From the NCBI RefSeq assembly GCF_002366715.1, contig NZ_DFBS01000032.1:1-64000 (forward strand): DNA of 64,000 bases, read 5' to 3'. Below are positions 53,886 to 62,995 of this stretch, piece by piece; position 1 is the stretch's first letter, and each line of letters starts with the position of its first letter. The DNA comes from Halomonas sp. UBA3074. GTDB taxonomy: Bacteria > Pseudomonadota > Gammaproteobacteria > Pseudomonadales > Halomonadaceae. A program made the position numbers and the translations under genes. Under the pieces are notes generated by a model. It saw only the letters and a program-made list of their open reading frames with translations, did not search any database and was not told the origin of the DNA.

Positions 53886-54917
53886 ATGCAGCGCGCGGAT
53901 TTTCATTACGAGCTACCCGAGGAATTAATTGCTCGCTACCCTTCTGAACAGCGTAGCGACTGCCGTTTGCTGTGTGTGGATGGCCAGAGCGGGGCGCTTG
54001 AGCATCGCCGCTTTCCTGATTTGCTTGAGCTTTTAGAGCCTGGCGACCTGCTGGTGTTTAACGACACCCGCGTGATTCCGGCGCGCCTGCACGGCCATAA
54101 GGCCAGTGGCGGCAAGGTGGAGATGCTGCTGGAGCGCCCGCTGGATGCTTACCGTGGTCTGGCGCATATACGCTCGAGTAAATCGCCCAAGCCTGGCACC
54201 GAGCTGATTTTCGAGGGTGACGTTCACGCCATCGTAGAAGGCCGCCGTGACGCGCTGTTCGAGCTGCGTTTTTTGGGCGATACACCGATGATCGCGCTGC
54301 TTGAAAAACACGGCCATATGCCGCTGCCGCCCTATATCACCCGGGAAGACGAACTTAGCGACCGCGAACGCTATCAGACCGTTTATGCCCGGCGTGACGG
54401 CGCCGTCGCGGCGCCGACCGCTGGGCTGCATTTTGATCAACCGCTACTGGATGCGCTGGCGGATAAAGGTATTAACCGTGCCTTTGTCACCCTGCACGTA
54501 GGCGCGGGCACCTTTCAGCCGGTGCGCGTCGACAACATCCTTGAACACCATATGCACAGCGAGTGGATTGAGGTCACGGAAGCGACTTGCCAGCAAGTGC
54601 GCGACACCCTGGCAGCCGGTAAACGCGTGATCGCGGTGGGCACCACCAGCGTGCGCTGCCTGGAAAGCGCCTGCCAAAAAAGCAGCGATGGGCAGATCGC
54701 GCCTTATAGCGGTGATACCGACATCTTTATCTACCCCGGTTACCAGTGGCGCTGCGTGGATGCGTTAATTACCAACTTCCACTTGCCTGAATCGACCCTA
54801 CTGATGCTGGTCTCCTCCTTTGTGGGTTACGACACCATCATGAACGCCTATCAACGGGCCGTGGCCGAGCGCTATGCGTTTTTCAGCTATGGTGATGCCA
54901 TGCTGCTAACCCGCTAA
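53886..54917 (+). CDS. queA: S-adenosylmethionine:tRNA ribosyltransferase-isomerase
   Basis: 343 aa, usual length. Family blocks 'YELPEELIARYPSEQRSDCRLL', 'DLLVFNDTRVIPARL', 'TAGLHF' and 'TLHVGAGTFQPVR' are intact. QueA adds the cyclopentenediol ring to preQ1-modified tRNA, giving epoxyqueuosine. It is followed by tgt, the enzyme that acts one step before it. Confidence 0.97.
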   Translation: MQRADFHYELPEELIARYPSEQRSDCRLLCVDGQSGALEHRRFPDLLELLEPGDLLVFNDTRVIPARLHGHKASGGKVEMLLERPLDAYRGLAHIRSSKSPKPGTELIFEGDVHAIVEGRRDALFELRFLGDTPMIALLEKHGHMPLPPYITREDELSDRERYQTVYARRDGAVAAPTAGLHFDQPLLDALADKGINRAFVTLHVGAGTFQPVRVDNILEHHMHSEWIEVTEATCQQVRDTLAAGKRVIAVGTTSVRCLESACQKSSDGQIAPYSGDTDIFIYPGYQWRCVDALITNFHLPESTLLMLVSSFVGYDTIMNAYQRAVAERYAFFSYGDAMLLTR

Positions 54918-54980
54918 TGTGGCCCCACTGACCCGGCACCAGTCGCGCTAAACGAACGAGCTTAACGAGTTACCTTACTT

Positions 54981-56117
54981 ATGCGAAACGAATGCTTCAT
55001 GCGCTTTGAGCGCCTGGCCGAAGATGGGCGCGCCCGCCGTGGCCGCCTTCACTTCCACCGTGGCACGGTGGAAACCCCGGCCTTCATGCCAGTGGGCACC
55101 TACGGCACGGTCAAAGGCATGACACCGGATTCTGTCAAAGAGATCGGCGCTGAAATCATCCTCGGCAACACCTTTCACCTGTGGCTTCGCCCTGGTACCG
55201 AGGTGATTGAAGCCCACGGCGACCTGCACGACTTTGCCCAGTGGGATAAACCGATCCTGACCGACTCCGGCGGCTTCCAGGTATTTTCCCTGGGTGAAAC
55301 ACGCAAGATCACCGAGCAGGGCGTGCACTTCCGCTCGCCGGTGGATGGCAGCAAAGTGTTTATGGGCCCGGAAGAGTCCATGGCGGTTCAGCGCTCACTG
55401 GGCTCCGATGTCGTCATGATCTTTGACGAGTGCACGCCCTACCCGGCTACGTTTGATGAAGCCGAGAAATCGATGGAGCTGTCATTGCGTTGGGCCAAGC
55501 GCTCGCGGGATGCCCACGGTGACTCGCCATCCGCACTGTTCGGCATCATTCAAGGCGGCATGCACCCTGAGCTGCGCGAACGCTCGCTCAAAGGGCTGCT
55601 GGAGATCGGCTTTGATGGTTTGGCGATTGGCGGGCTTTCTGTCGGCGAGCCGAAAGAAGAGATGATCAAGGTGCTCGACTACCTGCCTACCTGGATGCCG
55701 GATGAGAAGCCGCGCTATCTAATGGGCGTCGGCAAACCCGAAGACCTAGTGGAAGGCGTTCGCCGCGGCGTGGATATGTTCGATTGCGTGATGCCCACCC
55801 GCAACGCGCGAAATGGCCACCTGTTCACCTCGGAAGGCACGGTCAAGATTCGTAACGCCAAGCACCGTTTCGACACCCGCCCACTCGATGAAGAGTGCGA
55901 TTGCCATACCTGCAAGCGTTTCTCGCGGGGCTACCTGCACCACCTTGACCGCTGCAATGAAATGCTTGGCTCAATGCTCAATACCATTCACAACTTACGC
56001 TACTACCAGCGTGTAATGGCTGATTTGCGCGCGGCAATTGAAGCGGGTACATTGACGACCTTTGTGGAAGGCTTCTATGCGCGGCGCGGCCTGCCGGTGC
56101 CTCCCCTTGCTACCTAA
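54981..56117 (+). CDS. tgt: queuine tRNA-guanine transglycosylase
   Basis: 378 aa; an internal ATG at 54999 lines up with the start of E. coli Tgt and may be the true one. Visible: 'FMPVGTYGTVKGM', 'DSGGFQVFSL', catalytic Asp region 'FDCVMPTRNARNG' and the zinc site CDCHTCKRFSRGYLHHL. It exchanges guanine 34 for preQ1 in tRNAs with GUN anticodons. A perfect 20-bp palindrome at 56136-56155 follows and may end transcription. Confidence 0.97.
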   Translation: MRNECFMRFERLAEDGRARRGRLHFHRGTVETPAFMPVGTYGTVKGMTPDSVKEIGAEIILGNTFHLWLRPGTEVIEAHGDLHDFAQWDKPILTDSGGFQVFSLGETRKITEQGVHFRSPVDGSKVFMGPEESMAVQRSLGSDVVMIFDECTPYPATFDEAEKSMELSLRWAKRSRDAHGDSPSALFGIIQGGMHPELRERSLKGLLEIGFDGLAIGGLSVGEPKEEMIKVLDYLPTWMPDEKPRYLMGVGKPEDLVEGVRRGVDMFDCVMPTRNARNGHLFTSEGTVKIRNAKHRFDTRPLDEECDCHTCKRFSRGYLHHLDRCNEMLGSMLNTIHNLRYYQRVMADLRAAIEAGTLTTFVEGFYARRGLPVPPLAT

Positions 56118-56135
56118 ACCCTAGCGAATTAATCG

Positions 56136-56155
56136 CCACACGCCATGGCGTGTGG
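56136..56155 (+). terminator. palindromic hairpin after tgt
   Basis: CCACACGCCATGGCGTGTGG is a perfect 20-bp palindrome followed by a short T stretch; a terminator or mRNA end is likely but the T run is weak. Confidence 0.5.
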
Positions 56156-56259
56156 TTTAAACTGTTTGGTCATATTTAAAAACCAAGCTTTTAAAAACTA
56201 AGCCTTTAACAATCAGGCATCTAAAAACCTTAGCTTTTCTAACTCAGGAGCTCTCTACA

Positions 56260-56586
56260 ATGCTGGATTTCTTCATCTCACCAGCCCATGCCCAAGAAGC
56301 CGCCGCTGGCGGTGGTATTGCGCAAATTGTCATGCTGGTCGGCTTCGTGCTGATTTTCTACTTCCTGTTATGGCGCCCGCAGGCCAAGCGTGCCAAGCAG
56401 CACAAGCAACTGGTCAGCAACCTGGACAAAGGCGATGAAATCGTCATTGGCGGTGGCTTGGTCGGTCGTATCACCAAGGTGAGCGACGAATTCCTGACCA
56501 TCGAGATCTCTGAAGGCACCGAAGTTAACGTGCAGAAGAACGCCGTTGCCGCCGTACTGCCTAAAGGCACCATCAAGTCCATCTAA
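56260..56586 (+). CDS. yajC: preprotein translocase accessory subunit YajC
   Basis: 108 aa, one membrane helix (about 20-42) and a basic 'FLLWRPQAKRAKQHKQLVSNLDKGDEIV' region typical of YajC. It associates with SecDF. AGGAG precedes the start. A 10-bp stem ACCCCTGCCG/CGGCAGGGGT at 56597-56634 separates it from secD. Confidence 0.95.
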   Translation: MLDFFISPAHAQEAAAGGGIAQIVMLVGFVLIFYFLLWRPQAKRAKQHKQLVSNLDKGDEIVIGGGLVGRITKVSDEFLTIEISEGTEVNVQKNAVAAVLPKGTIKSI

Positions 56587-56718
56587 TCCTTGCATTACCC
56601 CTGCCGAGCTAGTGCCAGCCACCCCGGCAGGGGTGACATGGTATGAATGATGGTGAACTTTGCTGTGCACGGCGAGTCCGTGCACAGCATTCCGTTTGTA
56701 ATTGAAGGCAGGGCTTGC

Positions 56719-58572
56719 ATGCTCAACCGTTACCCCCTGTGGAAGTATCTATTGATACTGGTCGTCCTGGTGGTTGGCCTTATCTACTCGCTTCCCAATC
56801 TATTCCCCGAAGATCCCGCTATTCAAATCAGCAGCGCCCAAGGCGACTCGCTGGATGAGCGTCAAATCGAGCGCGTAGAAACGGCGCTTAGCGAAAACGA
56901 TATCGAAGTAAAAGCGTTCGAAGAAGAGAACGGACAGTGGTTAGTTCGTCTGCGCCATGATGACGACCAACTTCCCGCACGCGACATCGCCGCCGACCTA
57001 TTGGGCAATGATGCCACCGTGGCGTTAAACCTTGCCGAAGCAACCCCTGAATGGCTACAGGCCTTCTCTGCCTCGCCTATGACACTGGGCCTCGATCTGC
57101 GTGGTGGTGTGCACTTCCTGCTCGAAGTGGACATGGATGCCGCGCTGACCCAGCGCCTGGAAGTCAACGGCAGTGCCATGCGTGAGCTGCTGCGTGGTGA
57201 GCGTATCCGCTATCGCAACACTGAAGTGGAAGAGCGTTCGCTGTCGATCGATTTCGCCAGTGCAGAAGATCGCGACACGGCACGTAGCCTGATCAGCCGC
57301 GACTTCCCTGAATTTGAGTACAGCAGCGAAGGCGATGGCCGCGCCTCCACCTTGGTCATGACGCTGAGCGATCAGTCGGTGAACGAGATTCAGGACTACG
57401 CGATCAACCAGAACTTGACCACCTTGCGCAACCGGGTCAACGAACTGGGCGTCGCGGAGCCCATGGTGCAGCGCCAGGGCCCCAACCAGATCGTCGTGGA
57501 ACTGCCCGGTATTCAAGACACCGTGGCCGCCAAGCGGATCGTGGGTGCCACCGCCAACCTGGAATTCCGTCTGGAAGCCCGCCCCGACACGCCGGAAAAC
57601 GAAACGGAAACCCTGACATTTCGTAACGAGCCAGCGCGCACTGCTGAACTAATGCGCGATGTGATCATTACCGGTGATAGCGTTTCCAGCGCCAGCAATA
57701 GCTTCGATGAAAACGGTCGCCCACAGGTCAATATCGATCTTGACGGCACCGGCGGTACGCTGATGAACCGCGCCACGCGCACCAACATTGGCCGCAACAT
57801 GGCAGTGCTGTTCATTGAGCACAAGAGCGAAGACACCGTGGTGACCGACCCGGAAACCGGCGAAGAAACCATCGAGCGCGAGCCCTACATTGAGCGCGGC
57901 CTGATCAGCTTGGCCACGATTCAAAGCGCGCTGGGCAACAGCTTCCGGATCACCGGGCTGGACTCGCCGACAGAAGCCGCTGAACTGGCGCTGCTGCTGC
58001 GTTCGGGCTCACTCGCTGCGCCTATCTACTTCGTACAAGAGCGCACCATTGGGCCAAGCCTGGGCGCCGAGAACATCGAGCGCGGGTTGCTATCCGTGCA
58101 GATCGGCCTACTGCTGGTCGTGCTGTTCATGCTGGTGCGTTACAAAGTATTTGGGGTGTTTGCCAACATTGCCCTGGCGCTGAACTTAACGCTACTGGTC
58201 GCGGTGATGTCGATGCTGGGTGCCACGCTGACGCTGCCAGGTATTGCCGGTATCGTGCTGACGCTGGGGATGGCGGTGGATGCCAACGTGCTTATCTTTG
58301 AGCGCATACGGGAAGAAATACGTAATGGCCTTTCGGTGCAGCAAGCGATTCAAGCTGGCTATGAGCGCGCCTTTACCTCCATCGTTGACGCCAATATCAC
58401 CACGCTGTTGGTGGCCGTCATCCTGTTCTCGATTGGCTCTGGCCCGGTGAAAGGGTTTGCCGTCACGCTCTCTATCGGCATTTTGACGTCGCTGTTCACC
58501 GCCTTAATGGTGACTCGCGCCATGGTCAACTTGGCCTATGGTAGTAAACCCGTCAAAAAGCTGTGGATTTGA
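56719..58572 (+). CDS. secD: protein translocase subunit SecD
   Basis: 617 aa from ATG 56719 (MLNRYPLWKY), which matches the usual SecD start. One N-terminal helix, a large periplasmic P1 domain, 'LGLDLRGGVHFLLEVD', then five more helices with the RND-like 'GIAGIVLTLGMAVDANVLIFERIREE' motif. With SecF it uses the proton gradient to pull exported proteins across. Confidence 0.95.
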   Translation: MLNRYPLWKYLLILVVLVVGLIYSLPNLFPEDPAIQISSAQGDSLDERQIERVETALSENDIEVKAFEEENGQWLVRLRHDDDQLPARDIAADLLGNDATVALNLAEATPEWLQAFSASPMTLGLDLRGGVHFLLEVDMDAALTQRLEVNGSAMRELLRGERIRYRNTEVEERSLSIDFASAEDRDTARSLISRDFPEFEYSSEGDGRASTLVMTLSDQSVNEIQDYAINQNLTTLRNRVNELGVAEPMVQRQGPNQIVVELPGIQDTVAAKRIVGATANLEFRLEARPDTPENETETLTFRNEPARTAELMRDVIITGDSVSSASNSFDENGRPQVNIDLDGTGGTLMNRATRTNIGRNMAVLFIEHKSEDTVVTDPETGEETIEREPYIERGLISLATIQSALGNSFRITGLDSPTEAAELALLLRSGSLAAPIYFVQERTIGPSLGAENIERGLLSVQIGLLLVVLFMLVRYKVFGVFANIALALNLTLLVAVMSMLGATLTLPGIAGIVLTLGMAVDANVLIFERIREEIRNGLSVQQAIQAGYERAFTSIVDANITTLLVAVILFSIGSGPVKGFAVTLSIGILTSLFTALMVTRAMVNLAYGSKPVKKLWI

Positions 58573-58620
58573 ACGCATGAAGCCGATCCACGTGCTTAGC
58601 CCAGAACTTAAGAGGTGGTA

Positions 58621-59547
58621 ATGAAACCCCTATCACACCTGCGAATCGACTTTATGGGGCGACGCAAGCTCGCGTATATCGTCTCCGCACTGCTTTTGAT
58701 CGTGTCGATTGGCGCCATCCTGATCCAGCAGCTCAACCTGGGGCTGGATTTTACTGGCGGCACGCTGATTGAGGTGCGCTATGGCGCGGCGCCGTCACTC
58801 GATGCTATTCGCGTGCTGCTCGAAGAGAGCGGCTTCCAAGATGTTTCGGTGCAAACCTTCGGCGCATCCACTGAGGTACTGATTCGCCTCCAGCAGGCGT
58901 TTGATGCTGACGTAGGTGGCGAAGTCGTTAACCTACTGCGTGCCGATGGCGACGCGGTCAACCTGGTACGCTCTGAGTTTGTGGGCTCCCAGGTAGGCGA
59001 CCAGCTTCGCGATCAGAGCGGCCTTGGCCTGCTGGTCGCCCTCGGTGTGGTCATGGTTTATGTAGCATTCCGCTTTCAGTACAAGTTTGCGATTGGCGCA
59101 CTGCTGGCGTTGTTGCATGACGTCGTGATCGTGGTCGGCGTTTTCGCGCTGTTCCAGCTCGATTTCGACCTCACGGTACTGGCGGCCATCCTGGCGGTGA
59201 TCGGTTACTCCTTGAACGATACCATCGTGGTTTACGATCGCGTTCGCGAAGCCATCCGCACCTCGCGTATCGACGACATGCCACAGATCTTCAATGAAGC
59301 GATTAACGCGACGCTTTCGCGCACCCTGGCAACGTCGGGCACTACCGTGCTGGTACTGCTCGCGCTGCTGCTGTTGGGCGGCGATATGATTGAGAACTTC
59401 GCCATTGCGCTGCTGGTCGGCATCGTGGTGGGTACGTTCTCTTCCATCTATATCGCTGCGGCACTGCTGCTACCGCTGAAGCTGTCGCGTGAAGACTTGA
59501 TCCCCACCAAGAAAGAGCTCGACGAAGAAGAGGAAGAGTTGCCGTAA
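58621..59547 (+). CDS. secF: protein translocase subunit SecF
   Basis: 308 aa from ATG 58621, preceded by AGAGGTG. 'LNLGLDFTGGTLIEV' and 'VIGYSLNDTIVVYDRVRE' are SecF signatures; six membrane helices. The C-terminus is highly acidic. It completes the yajC-secD-secF unit and is followed by a strong bidirectional terminator. Confidence 0.95.
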   Translation: MKPLSHLRIDFMGRRKLAYIVSALLLIVSIGAILIQQLNLGLDFTGGTLIEVRYGAAPSLDAIRVLLEESGFQDVSVQTFGASTEVLIRLQQAFDADVGGEVVNLLRADGDAVNLVRSEFVGSQVGDQLRDQSGLGLLVALGVVMVYVAFRFQYKFAIGALLALLHDVVIVVGVFALFQLDFDLTVLAAILAVIGYSLNDTIVVYDRVREAIRTSRIDDMPQIFNEAINATLSRTLATSGTTVLVLLALLLLGGDMIENFAIALLVGIVVGTFSSIYIAAALLLPLKLSREDLIPTKKELDEEEEELP

Positions 59548-59581
59548 CGGCACGTCTGTATACACCTCTTATTTAGCCGAC

Positions 59582-59620
59582 AAAAAAGCCCCTGCTGGTC
59601 ACCCAGCAGGGGCTTTTTTT
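59582..59620. terminator. bidirectional terminator between secF and suhB
   Basis: A6, perfect 11-bp stem GCCCCTGCTGG/CCAGCAGGGGC with TCAC loop, T7, between convergent genes. Confidence 0.9.
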
Positions 59621-59641
59621 GATCGAGCTTAGCGGCGCTGT

Positions 59642-60436
59642 TTAGAAGTGCGGCGTTAGCTGCTTGATCAGCGCTTTATAGAGGCGCGGCCCGGCGGCCA
59701 TTAGCTGCCCTTCCACTTTCACCGTGGGTTGGCCGTCCGGCGTTCCCATCAAGGCGCCTGCTTCTTTCAGGAACAGCGTACCGACCTGCATATCCTGCTC
59801 TTCCAAACCGAGCACGAACGCGCTGTCCACTCGTCCTGTGGCCAACTCGCACAAATCCAACAGACCACAGCCCGTGGCCTGCAGGTTCTCTACCTGGGGT
59901 GCAAGCTGCTGCAAAACGGTTAAATAGGCAGGTAAGTTGCGCGGGCGCAGCCAAACTTCCGGCAGGCTCATGACCAACCGCGTGCCGCTAATGGCGGTAG
60001 GTTTGCTCACACGCATGCGCTTGTCGTTGTGCTGGGCGCCACGGCCGCGGCTAGCGATATATTCGTCATCGGAGAACGGGCAGATGATGACCGCGTGCTC
60101 GGGACGACCTTTGATAAGACACACCACTGAGAGTGCAAAGCCCTTACCGGCAACGGCTAAGTTCGAGTAGCCGTGCATCGGTTCAATCTTCCAGACGATA
60201 TCCACGCCTTCGCCTTCACCCGCGCGATGCGGTGTGAAACGGCCGGTAACACCGTGCTGGGGGTAGCCGCGCTCCAACTGCTGAACAATCGTCGCTTCGG
60301 CCTTGCGCGCCGTCTCGTCGAGCAGGCGGTCAAGGTTAAATTCGTCGTGCGCATTTTCAATGCGTTCACGTACACGTAGAAAGTGTTCAACAGCGCCGCG
60401 TGCAGCACGCAACGTAAATTGGACCATCGGATTCAT
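59642..60436 (-). CDS. suhB: SuhB-like inositol monophosphatase-family protein, metal site altered
   Basis: 264 aa, aligning with E. coli SuhB over its whole length. The catalytic motifs are replaced: EPMHGYSN (85-92) stands where DPLDGTTN is expected, and the EESG metal-ligand region reads RAGEGEG without alignment of the key Glu. The third-motif Asp is kept in EEQDMQVG. Phosphatase activity is therefore doubtful. In E. coli SuhB also acts with Nus factors in rRNA transcription, independent of phosphatase activity; that role may be the one preserved. Confidence 0.85.
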   Translation of the reverse strand: MNPMVQFTLRAARGAVEHFLRVRERIENAHDEFNLDRLLDETARKAEATIVQQLERGYPQHGVTGRFTPHRAGEGEGVDIVWKIEPMHGYSNLAVAGKGFALSVVCLIKGRPEHAVIICPFSDDEYIASRGRGAQHNDKRMRVSKPTAISGTRLVMSLPEVWLRPRNLPAYLTVLQQLAPQVENLQATGCGLLDLCELATGRVDSAFVLGLEEQDMQVGTLFLKEAGALMGTPDGQPTVKVEGQLMAAGPRLYKALIKQLTPHF

Positions 60437-60633
60437 GATCGGGCCTTGTGACAGTGATGTTAAAGAACGTGATGCTAAGCATTAGCGCATCGGTAGGCGC
60501 AGGTGCCGCCTTTGGCGCGCAATTCTAGCAGACCGCTCTCGGGCATACCACCGACTCATGTTAGACTGCGCGCTTTACGCGATAATCATCACCTCGTTTA
60601 TTCACCGAACCTTTTATTCACCGAGCCTTTTTC

Positions 60634-61398
60634 ATGCTTGAGCGCATTCGCATTGTTCTTATCGGCACTAGCCATCCTGGTAATATCGGCGGCGTCGCCC
60701 GCGCCATGCACAATATGGGCTTGGCAGATCTCGCCCTTGTCGCTCCCCGCTGCGAGGTGATTACCCAGGACAGTATTTCCCGAGCCTCGGGGGCGGATCA
60801 CCTTCTGCACCAAGCGAATGTTTACGCCACGCTGGAAGAAGCCGTGGCGGATTGCACCCTGGCCGTGGGCGCTAGCGCACGCTCGCGCACGCTGCCGTGG
60901 CCAATGATCTCCCCCCGGGAGCTAGCTGACCGGCTGCCCGGCGAGTGCCAGCCCGAAGGCGCCCGCGTGGCACTGGTGTTTGGCCGCGAAGACAGCGGCC
61001 TCACCAATGCCGAGTTACAGCGCTGCCACGCGCACGTACATATCCCAACGAATGCCGACTTCAGCTCGCTCAATTTGGCCGCCGCGGTACAGGTACTCGC
61101 CTATGAGTGCCGCATGGCTTGGCTAAGTCAAGCAGATGGCCAAGCGGATACGTCCGCGGCCGTTACGAGCGATGACGAGCAACTGGCGACCCACGACGAG
61201 CTTGAGCGCTATTTTGAACACTTGGAGCGCACGCTGATCGGTATCGATTTTCACGACCCCGATCAGCCACGCCAGCTAATGGCAAGATTGCGCCGGCTCT
61301 ACCTGCGCGCCCGTCCGGAGCGGATGGAAATGAATATTTTGCGCGGGATTTTGTCGGCTACTGAGAAGGCTGCAAAGACCAAGCCGCCCAAACCGTAA
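60634..61398 (+). CDS. trmJ: tRNA (cytidine/uridine-32-2'-O)-methyltransferase TrmJ
   Basis: 254 aa SPOUT methyltransferase. 'IRIVLIGTSHPGNIGGVARAMHNMGL' N-terminal Arg/Asn block, 'VFGREDSGLTNAEL' and 'NLAAAVQVLAYECR' knot motifs, and the TrmJ-type C-terminal helices ending in 'RMEMNILRGILS'. It methylates position 32 of several tRNAs. Its position before cysE-iscR is conserved in gammaproteobacteria. Confidence 0.93.
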   Translation: MLERIRIVLIGTSHPGNIGGVARAMHNMGLADLALVAPRCEVITQDSISRASGADHLLHQANVYATLEEAVADCTLAVGASARSRTLPWPMISPRELADRLPGECQPEGARVALVFGREDSGLTNAELQRCHAHVHIPTNADFSSLNLAAAVQVLAYECRMAWLSQADGQADTSAAVTSDDEQLATHDELERYFEHLERTLIGIDFHDPDQPRQLMARLRRLYLRARPERMEMNILRGILSATEKAAKTKPPKP

Positions 61399-61473
61399 CT
61401 TATCAGGCTGGAAACGCTAAACTTGAAGTTGATGCATTGCGCCCCAATTTCGCTACTCTGCTAACGTTATTCC

Positions 61474-61493
61474 ACTATTGATATTTCAATAGT
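61474..61493 (+). promoter_or_regulatory. inverted repeat upstream of cysE
   Basis: ACTATTGA-TATT-TCAATAGT, a perfect 8-bp dyad 33 bp before the cysE start, placed where an operator or 5' hairpin would act. Confidence 0.35.
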
Positions 61494-61526
61494 TAGACGC
61501 CGCCCTTTAACGCCAAGGATCACCTC

Positions 61527-62402
61527 ATGTTTCAACGTCTACGTGAAGACATCAACAGCGTATTTGACCGCGACCCGGCCGCACGTAACTTTCTTGAGGT
61601 GCTGACCAACTATCCTGGCCTTCATGCCCTGCTAATGCATCGTTGCGGCCACTGGCTGTGGAAGAAAAACCTCAAGTGGCTGGCGCGGACGCTATCAACG
61701 TTTTCACGCTGGCTCACGGGCATTGAGATTCACCCCGGCGCCACGATTGGTCGGCGATTTTTTATCGATCACGGCATGGGCGTGGTGATTGGTGAAACCG
61801 CCCTGGTCGGCGACAACGTCACGCTATACCAAGGGGTTACGCTGGGGGGCACCAGTTGGAATAAAGGCAAGCGCCACCCCACCCTGGGCGATGGGGTGAT
61901 CGTGGGCGCGGGCGCCAAGATACTCGGCCCGTTTACGGTGGGCGCTGGGGCGAAAATTGGCTCTAACGCGGTGGTCACCAAGGAAGTGCCGCCGGGCGCG
62001 ACAGTGGTCGGCATTCCCGGCAAAATCGTCAAGCGCACCGACCCCGATGTAGAAGAAGCCTTGGATGTCGACCCCGCCCGCCGCGAAGCGATTTGCCAGA
62101 AGTTTGGCTTCGATGCGTATGGCGTCAGCCAGGATATGCCCGACCCGGTAGCGCGCTCCATGCAGGCGATGCTCGACCACATGCATGCCGTAGACGAGCG
62201 TATCGAGCGCATGTGCTCGACCCTGCGCAAACTGGACGATAACTACCGTGACGGGCAGCTACCGGCGCTGCGTGACGAAGATTTTGCCGATATTCTCGAT
62301 GAACACGACACCGGCTGCCCCGGCGTTGGCCAACGCTCTGCGCCACCATCTTCCGCCGAGCAAGCGAACGCGCATGAAACGCAGCCGCCGCGTAATGGTT
62401 GA
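61527..62402 (+). CDS. cysE: serine O-acetyltransferase
   Basis: 291 aa. An N-terminal helical part, then left-handed beta-helix hexapeptides from about 70 ('EIHPGATIGRRFFIDHGMGVVIGETA', 'VTLYQGVTLGGT') with catalytic His and Asp, and a long C-terminal tail. It makes O-acetylserine for cysteine synthesis, which supplies sulphur to the IscS pathway encoded just downstream. Confidence 0.93.
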   Translation: MFQRLREDINSVFDRDPAARNFLEVLTNYPGLHALLMHRCGHWLWKKNLKWLARTLSTFSRWLTGIEIHPGATIGRRFFIDHGMGVVIGETALVGDNVTLYQGVTLGGTSWNKGKRHPTLGDGVIVGAGAKILGPFTVGAGAKIGSNAVVTKEVPPGATVVGIPGKIVKRTDPDVEEALDVDPARREAICQKFGFDAYGVSQDMPDPVARSMQAMLDHMHAVDERIERMCSTLRKLDDNYRDGQLPALRDEDFADILDEHDTGCPGVGQRSAPPSSAEQANAHETQPPRNG

Positions 62403-62428
62403 CCAAAGCACTCAGGTTTTCCCATAAT
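62399..62428 (+). promoter_or_regulatory. candidate iscR promoter
   Basis: TTGACC (62399-62404), 18-bp spacer, CATAAT (62423-62428), 53 bp upstream of iscR and overlapping the cysE stop. An IscR site is expected here from the family's autoregulation but I could not identify one clearly. Confidence 0.4.
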
Positions 62429-62480
62429 GGCGTCACATTTGCCGTTAGTGCGCTGAGCGTTCAGCGTCGAGGGGCTTGCC

Positions 62481-62948
62481 ATGCGCTTGACCACCAAAGG
62501 CCGTTACGCCGTTACTGCCATGCTCGATCTCGCCTTGCATGCCCACAACGGCCCGACCAGCCTAAGCGATATCTCTCAGCGTCAGGAGATATCGCTCTCC
62601 TATTTAGAGCAGCTTTTTGCTCGCCTGCGCCGTGCAGGCTTGGTCAACAGTGTGCGCGGGCCAGGCGGCGGTTACCTGCTATCGCAGCCCGCGGAAGCGA
62701 TTAGTGTTTCCAAGGTGATTGACGCAGTGAACGAAAGCGTGGACGCCACGCGCTGCCAGGGGCTTTCCGATTGCCAGCAGGGCGACACGTGCTTGACGCA
62801 CCATTTGTGGTGCGAACTCTCCGTGCAGATACGCCACTTTCTTGACGAAATGACGCTGGCACAACTGGTGCTGCGTCCTGATGTCATACGTATTGCGACA
62901 CGACAGAAACAGCGTGCCGAGGCGGGCATTCTTGCCTCTTCACCCTGA
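62481..62948 (+). CDS. iscR: iron-sulphur cluster regulator IscR
   Basis: 155 aa Rrf2 family protein. N-terminal winged helix (MRLTTKGRYAVTAMLDLALH) and three cluster Cys at 92, 98 and 104 with His107. It senses [2Fe-2S] supply and represses the isc operon. iscS follows after 47 bp. Confidence 0.97.
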   Translation: MRLTTKGRYAVTAMLDLALHAHNGPTSLSDISQRQEISLSYLEQLFARLRRAGLVNSVRGPGGGYLLSQPAEAISVSKVIDAVNESVDATRCQGLSDCQQGDTCLTHHLWCELSVQIRHFLDEMTLAQLVLRPDVIRIATRQKQRAEAGILASSP

Positions 62949-62995
62949 GCTAACGCTGCCCCATTCATGTACCGATCAACCGCCGGAACGTAACG

